From Siphonodentalium dalli (taxonomy: Eukaryota > Mollusca > Scaphopoda > Gadilida > Siphonodentaliidae), in NCBI GenBank assembly GCA_032622095.1, contig CP136064.1:7497512-7561511 (forward strand): a stretch of DNA of 64,000 nt, written 5' to 3'. The translations under genes and the position numbers were made by a program. This document shows positions 46,601 through 58,553 of the stretch, piece by piece; position 1 is the first letter of the stretch, and each line of letters starts with the position of its first letter. The notes beneath the pieces are model-generated. The model had not been told where the DNA came from and did not search any database. It saw only the letters and a program-made list of their open reading frames with translations.

Positions 46601-47818
46601 CCCCTTACAGCAGCGAGCCCCTTACAGCAGCGAGCCCCTTACAGTAGCGAGCCCCTTACAGTAGCGAGCCCCTTACAGTAGCGAGCCCCTTACAGTAGCG
46701 AGCCCCTTACAGCATCCATCCCCTTACAGCAGCGAGCCCCTTACAGCAGCGAGCCCCTTACAGTAGCGAGCCCCTTACAGTAGTGAGCCCCTTACAGTAG
46801 CGAGCCCCTTACAGTAGCGAGCCCCTTACAGCATCCATCCCCTTACAGTAGCGAGCCCCTTACAGCAGCGAGCCCCTTACAGTAGCGAGCCCCTTACAGT
46901 AGCGAGCCCCTTACAGTAGCGAGCCCCTTACAGTAGTGAGCCCCTTACAGTAGCGAGCCCCTTACAGCAGCGAGCCCCTTACAGCAGCGAGCCCCTTACA
47001 GTAGCGAGCCCCTTACAGCAGCGAGCCCCTTACAGTAGTGAGCCCCTTACAGTAGTGAGCCCCTTACAGCAGCGAGCCCCTTACAGTAGCGAGCCCCTTA
47101 CAGTAGCGAGCCCCTTACAGTAGCGAGCCCCTTACAGTAGCGAGCCCCTTACAGTAGTGAGCCCCTTACAGCAGCGAGCCCCTTACAGTAGCGAGCCCCT
47201 TACAGTAGCGAGCCCCTTACAGTAGCGAGCCCCTTACAGTAGCGAGCCCCTTACAGCAGCGAGCCCCTTACAGTAGCGAGCCCCTTACAGTAGCGAGCCC
47301 CTTACAGTAGCGAGCCCCTTACAGTAGCGAGCCCCTTACAGTAGCGAGCCCCTTACAGTAGCGAGCCCCTTACAGTAGCGAGCCCCTTACAGTAGTGAGC
47401 CCCTTACAGTAGCGAGCCCCTTACAGTAGCGAGCCCCTTACAGTAGCGAGCCCCTTACAGCAGCGAGCCCCTTACAGCAGTGAGCCCCTTACAGTAGTGA
47501 GCCCCTTACAGTAGCGAGCCCCTTACAGTAGCGAGCCCCTTACAGTAGCGAGCCCCTTACAGTAGCGAGCCCATTACAGCAGCGAGCCCCTTACAGTAGC
47601 GAGCCCCTTACAGTAGCGAGCCCCTTACAGTAGCGAGCCCCTTACAGTAGCGAGCCCCTTACAGTAGTGAGCCCCTTACAGTAGTGAGCCCCTTACAGTA
47701 GTGAGCCCCTTACAGTAGCGAGCCCCTTACAGTAGCGAGCCCCTTACAGTAGCGAGCCCCTTACAGTAGCGAGCCCCTTACAGTAGTGAGCCCCTTACAG
47801 TAGCGAGCCCCTTACAGA
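40651..47818. repeat. Higher-order copy A of the satellite
   Basis: The order of rare variant units here is repeated in copy B at offsets of 7175, 7192, 7260, 7277 and finally 7396 bp, each step a whole number of units. Markers used: short GAGCCCCAGTAG units, CCTCACAG (43101), CAGCAGCTAG (about 44246), GTGAGCTCC (45304), GTGGGCC (45491), CCCCTAACAG (45547). It ends in CTTACAGATTCCGTGT. Confidence 0.9.
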
Positions 47819-47825
47819 TTCCGTG

Positions 47826-50800
47826 TAGTGAGCCCCTTACAGTAGCGAGCCCCTTACAGTAGCGAGCCCCAGTAGTGAGCCCCTTACAGTAGCGAGCCCC
47901 TTACAGTAGCGAGCCCCTTACAGTAGCGAGCCCCAGTAGTGAGCCCCTTACAGTAGCGAGCCCCTTACAGTAGCGAGCCCCAGTAGTGAGCCCCTTACAG
48001 TAGCGAGCCCCTTACAGTAGCGAGCCCCTTACAGTAGCGAGCCCCAGTAGTGAGCCCCTTACAGTAGCGAGCCCCTTACAGTAGCGAGCCCCTTACAGTA
48101 GCGAGCCCCTTACAGTAGCGAGCCCCTTACAGTAGCGAGCCCCTTACAGTAGCGAGCCCCTTACAGTAGCGAGCCCCTTACAGCAGCGAGCCCCTTACAG
48201 TAGCGAGCCCCTTACAGTAGCGAGCCCCTTACAGTAGCGAGCCCCTTACAGTAGCGAGCCCCTTATAGTAGCGAGCCCCTTACAGTAGCGAGCCCCTTAC
48301 AGTAGCGAGCCCCTTACAGTAGCGAGCCCCTTATAGTAGCGAGCCCCTTACAGTAGCGAGCCCCTTACAGTAGCGAGCCCCTTACAGTAGCGAACCCCTT
48401 ACAGTAGCGAGCCCCTTACAGCATCCAGACCCTTACAGTAGCGAGCCCCTTACAGTAGCGAGCCCCTTACAGTAGCGAACCCCTTACAGTAGCGAGCCCC
48501 TTACAGCATCCAGACCCTTACAGTAGCGAGCCCCTTACAGTAGCGAGCCCCTTACAGTAGCGAGCCCCTTACAGTAGCGAGCCCCTTACAGTAGCGAGCC
48601 CCTTACAGTAGGAGCCCCTTAAAGTAGCGAGCCCCTTACAGTAGGAGCCCCTTACAGTAGCGAGCCCCTTACAGTAGCGAGCCCCTTACAGTAGCGAGCC
48701 CCTTACAGTAGCGAACCCCTTACAGTAGCGAGCCCCTTACAGCATCCAGACCCTTACAGTAGCGAGCCCCTTACAGTAGCGAGCCCCTTACAGTAGCGAA
48801 CCCCTTACAGTAGCGAGCCCCTTACAGCATCCAGACCCTTACAGTAGCGAACCCCTTACAGTAGCGAGCCCCTTACAGTAGCGAGCCCCTTACAGTAGCG
48901 AGCCCCTTACAGTAGCGAGCCCCTTACAGTAGCGAGCCCCTTACAGTAGGAGCCCCTTACAGTAGCGAGCCCCTTACAGTAGCGAGCCCCTTACAGTAGC
49001 GAGCCCCTTACAGTAGCGAGCCCCAGTAGTGAGCCCCTTACAGTAGCGAGCCCCTTACAGTAGCGAGCCCCTTACAGTAGCGAGCCCCTTACAGTAGCGA
49101 GCCCCTTACAGTAGCGAGCCCCTTACAGTAGCGAGCCCCTTACAGTAGCGAGCCCCTTACAGCAGCGAGCCCCTTACAGCAGCGAGCCCCTTACAGTAGC
49201 GAGCCCCTTACAGTAGCGAGCCCCTTACAGTAGCGAGCCCCTTACAGTAGCGAGCCCCTTACAGTAGCGAGCCCCTTATAGTAGCGAGCCCCTTACAGTA
49301 GCGAGCCCCTTACAGTAGCGAGCCCCTTACAGTAGCGAGCCCCTTACAGTAGCGAGCCCCTTATAGTAGCGAGCCCCTTACAGTAGCGAGCCCCTTACAG
49401 TAGCGAGCCCCTTACAGTAGCGAGCCCCTTACAGTAGCGAGCCCCTTACAGCATCCAGACCCTTACAGTAGCGAGCCCCTTACAGTAGCGAGCCCCTTAC
49501 AGTAGCGAACCCCTTACAGTAGCGAGCCCCTTACAGCATCCAGACCCTTACAGTAGCGAGCCCCTTACAGTAGCGAGCCCCTTACAGTAGCGAGCCCCTT
49601 ACAGTAGCGAGCCCCTTACAGTAGCGAGCCCCTTACAGTAGCGAGCCCCTTACAGTAGCGAGCCCCTTACAGTAGCGAGCCCCTTACAGTAGGAGCCCCT
49701 TACAGTAGCGAGCCCCTTACAGTAGCGAGCCCCTTACAGTAGCGAGCCCCTTACAGCATCCATCCCCTTACAGTAGCGAGCCCCTTACAGTAGCGAGCCC
49801 CTTACAGTAGCGAGCCCCTTACAGTAGCGAGCCCCTTACAGCATCCAACCCCTTACAGTAGCGAGCCCCTTACAGTAGCGAGCCCCTTACAGTAGCGAGC
49901 CCCTTACAGCATCCAACCCCTTACAGTAGCGAGCCCCTTACAGTAGCGAGCCCCTTACAGTAGCGAGCCCCTTACAGTAGCGAGCCCCTTACAGCAGCGA
50001 GCCCCTTACAGTAGCGAGCCCCTTACAGTAGCGAGCCCCTTACAGTAGCGAGCCCCTTACAGCATCCATCCCCTTACAGTAGCGAGCCCCTTACAGTAGC
50101 GAGCCCCTTACAGTAGCGAGCCCCTTACAGTAGCGAGCCCCTTACAGTAGCGAGCCCCTTACAGTAGCGAGCCCCTTACAGTAGCGAGCCCATTACAGCA
50201 GCGAGCCCCTTACAGTAGCGAGCCCATTACAGCAGCGAGCCCCTTACAGTAGCGAGCCCCTTACAGCAGTGAGCCCCTTACAGTAGTGAGCCCCTTACAG
50301 TAGCGAGCCCCTTACAGTAGCGAGCCCCTTACAGTAGTGAGCCCCTTACAGTAGTGAGCCCCTCACAGTAGCGAGCCCCTTACAGTAGCGAGCCCCTTAC
50401 AGTAGTGAGCCCCTTACAGTAGTGAGCCCCTTACAGTAGCGAGCCCCTTACAGTAGCGAGCCCCTTACAGCAGCGAGCCCCTTACAGCAGCGAGCCCCTT
50501 ACAGCAGCGAGCCCCTTACAGTAGCGAGCCCCTTACAGTAGCGAGCCCCTTACAGTAGCGAGCCCCTTACAGTAGCGAGCCCCTTACAGTAGTGAGCCCC
50601 TTACAGTAGTGAGCCCCTTACAGTAGCGAGCCCCTTACAGTAGCGAGCCCCTTACAGTAGCGAGCCCCTTACAGTAGCGAGCCCATTACAGCAGCGAGCC
50701 CCTTACAGTAGCGAGCCCCTTACAGTAGTGAGCCCCTTACAGTAGCGAGCCCCTTACAGCAGCGAGCCCCTTACAGCAGCGAGCCCCTTACAGTAGCGAG

Positions 50801-53800
50801 CCCCTTACAGTAGCGAGCCCCTTACAGTAGCGAGCCCCTTACAGTAGCGAGCCCCTTACAGTAGTGAGCCCCTTACAGTAGTGAGCCCCTTACAGTAGCG
50901 AGCCCCTTACAGTAGCGAGCCCCTTACAGTAGCGAGCCCCTTACAGTAGCGAGCCCATTACAGCAGCGAGCCCCTTACAGTAGTGAGCCCCTTACAGTAG
51001 CGAGCCCCTTACAGCAGCGAGCCCCTTACAGCAGCGAGCCCCTTACAGCAGCGAGCCCCTTACAGCAGCGAGCCCCTTACAGTAGCGAGCCCCTTACAGT
51101 AGCGAGCCCCTTACAGTAGCGAGCCCCTTACAGCAGCGAGCCCCTTACAGCAGCGAGCCCCTTACAGTAGCGAGCCCCTTACAGCAGCGAGCCCCTTACA
51201 GTAGCGAGCCCCTTACAGTAGCGAGCCCCTTACAGTAGCGAGCCCCTTACAGCAGCGAGCCCCTTACAGCAGCGAGCCCCTTACAGCAGCGAGCCCCTTA
51301 CAGCAGCGAGCCCCTTACAGTAGCGAGCCCCTTACAGTAGCGAGCCCCTTACAGCAGCGAGCCCCTTACAGTAGCGAGCCCCTTACAGCAGCGAGCCCCT
51401 TACAGTAGCGAGCCCCTTACAGTAGGGAGCCCCTTACAGTAGCGAGCCCCTTACAGTAGCGAGCCCCTTACAGCAGCGAGCCCCTTACAGCAGCGAGCCC
51501 CTTACAGCAGCGAGCCCCTTACAGCAGCTAGCCCCTTACAGTAGCGAGCCCCTTACAGTAGCGAGCCCCTTACAGTAGCGAGCCCCTTACAGCAGCGAGC
51601 CCCTTACAGCAGCGAGCCCCTTACAGTAGCGAGCCCCTTACAGCAGCGAGCCCCTTACAGCAGCGAGCCCCTTACAGTAGCGAGCCCCTTACAGCAGCGA
51701 GCCCCTTACAGTAGCGAGCCCCTTACAGTAGCGAGCCCCTTACAGTAGCGAGCCCCTTACAGTAGCGAGCCCCTTACAGTAGCGAGCCCCTTACAGTAGC
51801 GAGCCCCTTACAGTAGTGAGCCCCTTACAGCAGCGAGCCCCTTACAGCAGCGAGCCCCTTACAGCAGCGAGCCCCTTACAGCATCCAACCCCTTACAGTA
51901 GCGAGCCCCTTACAGTAGCGAGCCCCTTACAGTAGCGAGCCCCTTACAGTAGCGAGCCCCTTACAGTAGTGAGCCCCTTACAGCAGCGAGCCCCTTACAG
52001 TAGCGAGCCCCTTACAGTAGCGAGCCCCTTACAGCAGCGAGCCCCTTACAGTAGCGAGCCCCTTACAGTAGCGAGCCCCTTACAGTAGCGAGCCCCTTAC
52101 AGTAGCGAGCCCCTTACAGCATCCATCCCCTTACAGCAGCGAGCCCCTTACAGCAGCGAGCCCCTTACAGTAGCGAGCCCCTTACAGTAACGAGCCCCTT
52201 ACAGTAGCGAGCCCCTTACAGCATCCAACCCCTTACAGTAGCGAGCCCCTTACAGTAGCGAGCCCCTTACAGCAGCGAGCCCCTTACAGTAGCGAGCCCC
52301 TTACAGTAGCGAGCCCCTTACAGCAGTGAGCCCCTTACAGCAGCGAGCCCCTTACAGTAGCGAGCCCCTTACAGTAGCGAGCCCCTTACAGTAGCGAGCC
52401 CCTTACAGCATCCATCCCCTTACAGCAGCGAGCCCCTTACAGCAGCGAGCCCCTTACAGCATCCATCCCCTTACAGCATCCATCCCCTTACAGCAGCGAG
52501 CCCCTTACAGTAGCGAGCCCCTTACAGTAGCGAGCCCCTTACAGCAGCGAGCCCCTTACAGTAGTGAGCCCCTTACAGTAGTGAGCTCCTTACAGTAGTG
52601 AGCCCCTTACAGCAGCGAGCCCCTTACAGCAGCGAGCCCCTTACAGCAGCGAGCCCCTTACAGTAGCGAGCCCCTTACAGCAGCGAGCCCCTTACAGCAG
52701 CGAGCCCCTTACAGCAGCGAGCCCCTTACAGTAGCGAGCCCCTTACAGTAGCGAGCCCCTTACAGTAGTGGGCCCCTTACAGTAGCGAGCCCCTTACAGC
52801 AGCGAGCCCCTTACAGCAGCGAGCCCCTAACAGTAGCGAGCCCCTTACAGTAGCGAGCCCCTTACAGTAGCGAGCCCCTTACAGTAGCGAGCCCCTTACA
52901 GCATCCATCCCCTTACAGCAGCGAGCCCCTTACAGCAGCGAGCCCCTTACAGCATCCATCCCCTTACAGCAGCGAGCCCCTTACAGCATCCAACCCCTTA
53001 CAGCATCCATCCCCTTACAGCAGCGAGCCCCTTACAGTAGAGAGCCCCTTACAGTAGCGAGCCCCTTACAGCATCCATCCCCTTACAGTAGCGAGCCCCT
53101 TACAGCATCCATCCCCTTACAGTAGCGAGCCCCTTACAGTAGCGAGCCCCTTACAGCATCCATCCCCTTACAGTAGCGAGCCCCTTACAGCATCCATCCC
53201 CTTACAGCAGCGAGCCCCTTACAGTAGCGAGCCCCTTACAGCATCCATCCCCTTACAGTAGCGAGCCCCTTACAGCATCCATCCCCTTACAGTAGCGAGC
53301 CCCTTACAGTAGCGAGCCCCTTACAGCAGCGAGCCCCTTACAGTAGCGAGCCCCTTACAGCATCCATCCCCTTACAGCAGCGAGCCCCTTACAGCATCCA
53401 ACCCCTTACAGCATCCATCCCCTTACAGCAGCGAGCCCCTTACAGTAGAGAGCCCCTTACAGTAGCGAGCCCCTTACAGCAGCGAGCCCCTTACAGTAGC
53501 GAGCCCCTTACAGCAGCGAGCCCCTTACAGCAGCGAGCCCCTTACAGCATCCAACCCCTTACAGCATCCATCCCCTTACAGTAGCGAGCCCCTTACAGCA
53601 TCCATCCCCTTACAGTAGCGAGCCCCTTACAGTAGCGAGCCCCTTACAGCAGCGAGCCCCTTACAGTAGCGAGCCCCTTACAGCATCCATCCCCTTACAG
53701 CAGCGAGCCCCTTACAGCATCCATCCCCTTACAGTAGCGAGCCCCTTACAGTAGAGAGCCCCTTACAGTAGCGAGCCCCTTACAGTAGCGAGCCCCTTAC

Positions 53801-56080
53801 AGCAGCGAGCCCCTTACAGTAGCGAGCCCCTTACAGCAGCGAGCCCCTTACAGTAGCGAGCCCCTTACAGCAGCGAGCCCCTTACAGCAGCGAGCCCCTT
53901 ACAGCAGCGAGCCCCTTACAGTAGCGAGCCCCTTACAGTAGCGAGCCCCTTACAGTAGCGAGCCCCTTACAGTAGCGAGCCCCTTACAGCATCCATCCCC
54001 TTACAGCAGCGAGCCCCTTACAGCAGCGAGCCCCTTACAGTAGCGAGCCCCTTACAGTAGTGAGCCCCTTACAGTAGCGAGCCCCTTACAGTAGCGAGCC
54101 CCTTACAGCATCCATCCCCTTACAGCAGCGAGCCCCTTACAGCAGCGAGCCCCTTACAGTAGCGAGCCCCTTACAGTAGTGAGCCCCTTACAGTAGCGAG
54201 CCCCTTACAGTAGCGAGCCCCTTACAGCATCCATCCCCTTACAGTAGCGAGCCCCTTACAGCAGCGAGCCCCTTACAGTAGCGAGCCCCTTACAGTAGCG
54301 AGCCCCTTACAGTAGCGAGCCCCTTACAGTAGTGAGCCCCTTACAGTAGCGAGCCCCTTACAGCAGCGAGCCCCTTACAGCAGCGAGCCCCTTACAGTAG
54401 CGAGCCCCTTACAGCAGCGAGCCCCTTACAGTAGTGAGCCCCTTACAGTAGTGAGCCCCTTACAGCAGCGAGCCCCTTACAGTAGCGAGCCCCTTACAGT
54501 AGCGAGCCCCTTACAGTAGCGAGCCCCTTACAGTAGCGAGCCCCTTACAGTAGTGAGCCCCTTACAGCAGCGAGCCCCTTACAGTAGCGAGCCCCTTACA
54601 GTAGCGAGCCCCTTACAGTAGCGAGCCCCTTACAGTAGCGAGCCCCTTACAGCAGCGAGCCCCTTACAGTAGCGAGCCCCTTACAGTAGCGAGCCCCTTA
54701 CAGTAGCGAGCCCCTTACAGTAGCGAGCCCCTTACAGTAGCGAGCCCCTTACAGTAGCGAGCCCCTTACAGTAGCGAGCCCCTTACAGTAGTGAGCCCCT
54801 TACAGTAGCGAGCCCCTTACAGTAGCGAGCCCCTTACAGTAGCGAGCCCCTTACAGCAGCGAGCCCCTTACAGCAGTGAGCCCCTTACAGTAGTGAGCCC
54901 CTTACAGTAGCGAGCCCCTTACAGTAGCGAGCCCCTTACAGTAGCGAGCCCCTTACAGTAGCGAGCCCATTACAGCAGCGAGCCCCTTACAGTAGCGAGC
55001 CCCTTACAGTAGCGAGCCCCTTACAGTAGCGAGCCCCTTACAGTAGCGAGCCCCTTACAGTAGTGAGCCCCTTACAGTAGTGAGCCCCTTACAGTAGTGA
55101 GCCCCTTACAGTAGCGAGCCCCTTACAGTAGCGAGCCCCTTACAGTAGCGAGCCCCTTACAGTAGCGAGCCCCTTACAGTAGTGAGCCCCTTACAGTAGC
55201 GAGCCCCTTACAGTAGTGAGCCCCTTACAGTAGCGAGCCCCTTACAGTAGGGAGCCCCTTACAGTAGCGAGCCCCTTACAGTAGTGAGCCCCTTACAGTA
55301 GCGAGCCCCTTACAGTAGCGAGCCCCTTACAGTAGCGAGCCCATTACAGTAGCGAGCCCCTTACAGTAGCGAGCCCCTTACAGTAGCGAGCCCCTTACAG
55401 TAGCGAGCCCCTTACAGTAGCGAGCCCCTTACAGTAGCGAGCCCCTTACAGTAGCGAGCCCCTTACAGTAGTGAGCCCCTTACAGTAGCGAGCCCCTTAC
55501 AGTAGCGAGCCCCTTACAGTAGCGAGCCCCTTACAGCAGCGAGCCCCTTACAGCAGTGAGCCCCTTACAGTAGTGAGCCCCTTACAGTAGCGAGCCCCTT
55601 ACAGTAGCGAGCCCCTTACAGTAGCGAGCCCCTTACAGTAGCGAGCCCATTACAGCAGCGAGCCCCTTACAGTAGCGAGCCCCTTACAGTAGCGAGCCCC
55701 TTACAGTAGCGAGCCCCTTACAGTAGCGAGCCCCTTACAGTAGTGAGCCCCTTACAGTAGTGAGCCCCTTACAGTAGTGAGCCCCTTACAGTAGCGAGCC
55801 CCTTACAGTAGCGAGCCCCTTACAGTAGCGAGCCCCTTACAGTAGCGAGCCCCTTACAGTAGTGAGCCCCTTACAGTAGCGAGCCCCTTACAGTAGTGAG
55901 CCCCTTACAGTAGCGAGCCCCTTACAGTAGGGAGCCCCTTACAGTAGCGAGCCCCTTACAGTAGCGAGCCCCTTACAGTAGCGAGCCCCTTACAGTAGCG
56001 AGCCCATTACAGTAGCGAGCCCCTTACAGTAGCGAGCCCCTTACAGTAGCGAGCCCCTTACAGTAGCGAGCCCCTTACAG
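47826..56080. repeat. Higher-order copy B plus terminal expansion
   Basis: Copy B repeats the variant order of copy A to about 55214 (markers at 50361, about 51523, 52581, 52768 and 52824). It carries one 119-bp (7-unit) local duplication near 53985-54240. About 867 bp (51 units) follow that have no counterpart at the end of copy A. They include a 680-bp (40-unit) repeat marked by CAGTAGGGAG at 55246 and 55926. Confidence 0.88.
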
Positions 56081-56319
56081 ATTCCGTGTTTTTAATTTTG
56101 ATCCATTTCTGACTTTACCAAAATAATTTTCAATTTTATATATTCCATATTGATGGTATAAACTTTACTTTTGATACCTACTGTTCAATCTGGATGGGTA
56201 GCAATGGGAAACAAAGTGTTTGGTTGCCACAATGTTGAAATCATCTATATATTTGCCACAATGTTGAAATCATCCATATATTTGCCACAATGTTGAAATC
56301 ATCTATATAACTATTTCAG
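56081..56319. other. Intron 4, 3' end with triplicated 29-mer
   Basis: After the satellite, GCCACAATGTTGAAATCATC and the following nine bases are repeated three times (56226, 56255, 56284). The last copy runs into ACTATTTCAG, the exon 5 acceptor. The repeat therefore covers the branch-point window. Confidence 0.85.
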
Positions 56320-56442
56320 TCTGAGTGTCTGAAAGAAGCATTTAATGAGCTTGATATGACAAGTGAGGTGTTAGAAATTGTGTTGTCACCAGATGCACCC
56401 TATTTCCGCCTTTCTACGTTTGGTAACTCTGGGAGCGTACAT
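56320..56442 (+). CDS. RAD1: RAD1 exon 5 (residues 159-199)
   Basis: The acceptor is ATTTCAG|TCT and the donor CAT|GTGAGT, phase 0 at both ends. It codes KEAFNELDMTSEVLEIVLSP (163-182) and PYFRLSTFGNSGSVH (185-199), the most conserved part of the second clamp domain. It lies 239 bp downstream of the satellite. Confidence 0.96.
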
Positions 56443-56471
56443 GTGAGTATAGTTGATTGTTTTCACACAAA

Positions 56472-56523
56472 TACCCATAATTCTGCTGTGGTTAAGGAGT
56501 CGATTATTTAGAGCATTACTGTA
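56472..56523. mobile_element. Half copy of the ACAGTAAT MITE
   Basis: ACCCATAATTCTGCTGTGGT through GAGCATTACTGTA is the right arm of the family at 27296-27481. The left arm is missing. The 23-bp satellite starts exactly at its outer TA. Confidence 0.75.
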
Positions 56524-57907
56524 TATGATATCTAAATAACCAAATTATATGATATCTATATAACCAAATATATTATATCTAAGTAACTATATATGATATC
56601 TAAATAACCAAATATATGATATCTAAATAACCATATATGATATTGAAATAACCAAATATATGATATCTAAATAACCACATATATGATATTGAAATAGCCA
56701 AATATATGATATCTAAATAACCAAATATATGATATCTAAATAACCAAATATATGATATCTAAATAACCATATATATGATATCTAAATAACCAAATATATG
56801 ATATCTAAATAACCAAATGTATGATAACTAAATAACCAAATATATGATATCTAAATAACCAAAAATATGATATCTAAATAACCAAATATATGATATCGAA
56901 ATAACCAAATATATGATATCTAAATAACCAAAAATATGATATCTAAATAACCAAATATATGATATCGAAATAACCAAATATATGATATCTGAATAACCAA
57001 ACATATGATATCAAAATAACCAAATATATGACATCGAAATAACCAAATATATGATATCGAAATAACCAAATATATGATATCTAAATAACCAAATATATGA
57101 TATCTAAATAACCAAATATATGACATCTATATAACCAAATATATGACATCTAAATAACCAAATATATGATATCTAAATAACCAAATATATGACATCAAAA
57201 TAACCAAATATATGACATCGAAATAACCAAATATATGACATCTAAATAACCAAATATATGATATCTAAATAACCAAATATATGATATCTAAATAACCAAA
57301 TATATGATATCTAAATAACCAAATATATGATATCTAAATAACCAAATATATGATATCGAAATAACCAAATATATGATATCGAAATAACCAAATATATTAT
57401 ATCTAAATACCAAATATATGATATCTAAATGACCAAATATATGATATCGAAATAACCAAATATATGATATCGAAATAACCGAATATATGATATCGAAATA
57501 ACCAAATATATGACATCTAAATAACCAAATATATGATATCTAAATAACCAAATATATGATATCTAAATAACCAAATATATGATATCTAAATAACCAAATA
57601 TATGATATCTGAATAACCAAATATATGATATCTAAATAACCAAATATATGATATCTAAATAACCAAATATATGATATCGAAATAACCAAATATATGATAT
57701 CGAAATAACCAAATATATTATATCTAAATACCAAATATATGATATCTAAATGACCAAATATATGATATCGAAATAACCAAATATATGATATCGAAATAAC
57801 CAAATATATGATATCGAAATAACCAAATATATGATATCGAAATAACCAAATATATGATTTCGAAATAACCAAATATATGATATCGAAATAACCAAATATA
57901 TGATATC
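56524..57907. repeat. 23-bp satellite in intron 5, about 60 copies
   Basis: The core is ATGATATCTAAATAACCAAA plus TAT; frequent variants have TCGAAATAACC, GACATC, or CAAAATAACC. Because the unit lacks minus-strand stops, long minus-strand frames repeating Tyr-Ile-Trp-Leu-Phe appear. They have no start context or domain and are repeat artefacts. Confidence 0.95.
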
Positions 57908-57914
57908 AACAACA

Positions 57915-58405
57915 TTGTTGAACTTATTATCTGAACATTTCCGGCCAATTAATAGGACTCCTTTTGTACTTGTATTATTCGTCTGCTTATTTTTCCTGAA
58001 ATCCCCTCCAGATGAATAATATACCAACCTAATGTATGTTTATAATATACCAACCTAATGTATGTTTATAATATACCAACCTAATGTATGTTAATAATAT
58101 ACCAACCTAATGTATGTTTATAATGGATTTGTGAAACCTGAAAAGGTGATACTGATGATGGGGGGGAAAACATAACCCAAACCAAATATACTAAATACTC
58201 ATTGAGAAGTACTTCCCTTAGGAAATGTTTAGATAATAAGTTCAGCATACGACCATAGGTCTTTTGTTGCACTTATTATCTGAACATTTCCCGCTAATGA
58301 ATATGTATGCTTCTGCACTTCTATTCTCTTTTCCCCTGCATGTTGTCTGCTTTTATTACCTTCAAATCCCTCCAAATGAATAATAGACCAACCCAATGTA
58401 TACAT
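57915..58405. repeat. Direct duplication with a 26-bp tandem array
   Basis: TTGTTGAACTTATTATCTGA (57915) and TTGTTGCACTTATTATCTGA (58264) start two diverged ~140-bp copies that both end in GAATAATA(T/G)ACCAACC. At 58017-58124 four copies of a 26-bp unit with ATACCAACCTAATGTATG follow the first copy. Confidence 0.8.
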
Positions 58406-58553
58406 TTATAACTGAGTTGGAGAATCCATTTAGTTTAGAAAGAGTTCATTACAATCTATATCAATAAACCAGAAGTGCTGCTCATGTCTATCAGACCTGA
58501 CATATATCTTTATCAATGGAAATATACAGACATCGTGATTAATTCTTCTTCAG

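Larger units (their letters stand above)
40415..56080. repeat. 15.7-kb satellite of a 17-bp unit in RAD1 intron 4
   Basis: The unit is CAGTAGCGAGCCCCTTA, about 920 head-to-tail copies with no spacers. Common variants are CAGCAGCGAG, CAGTAGTGAG, and CAGCATCCA(T/A/G) followed by CCCCTTA; a few units lack TTAC (GAGCCCCAGTAG). All indels between large-scale copies are multiples of 17. Because 17 is not a multiple of 3, every frame meets a stop, so there is no coding potential. The array occupies 91% of intron 4, ends 239 bp before exon 5, and is followed by ATTCCGTGT. The minus strand has GGGG every 17 bases. Confidence 0.97.

Noticed and set aside
40415-56080. CRISPR-like regular repeat array
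   Set aside because: Units are contiguous 17-mers without spacers, in an intron of a eukaryotic gene. It is a satellite.
56920-58027. Minus-strand open frames of 68-110 codons rich in Tyr-Ile-Trp-Leu-Phe
   Set aside because: They translate the 23-bp satellite, in which no stop occurs on that strand. No start context, domain or conservation pressure is visible.
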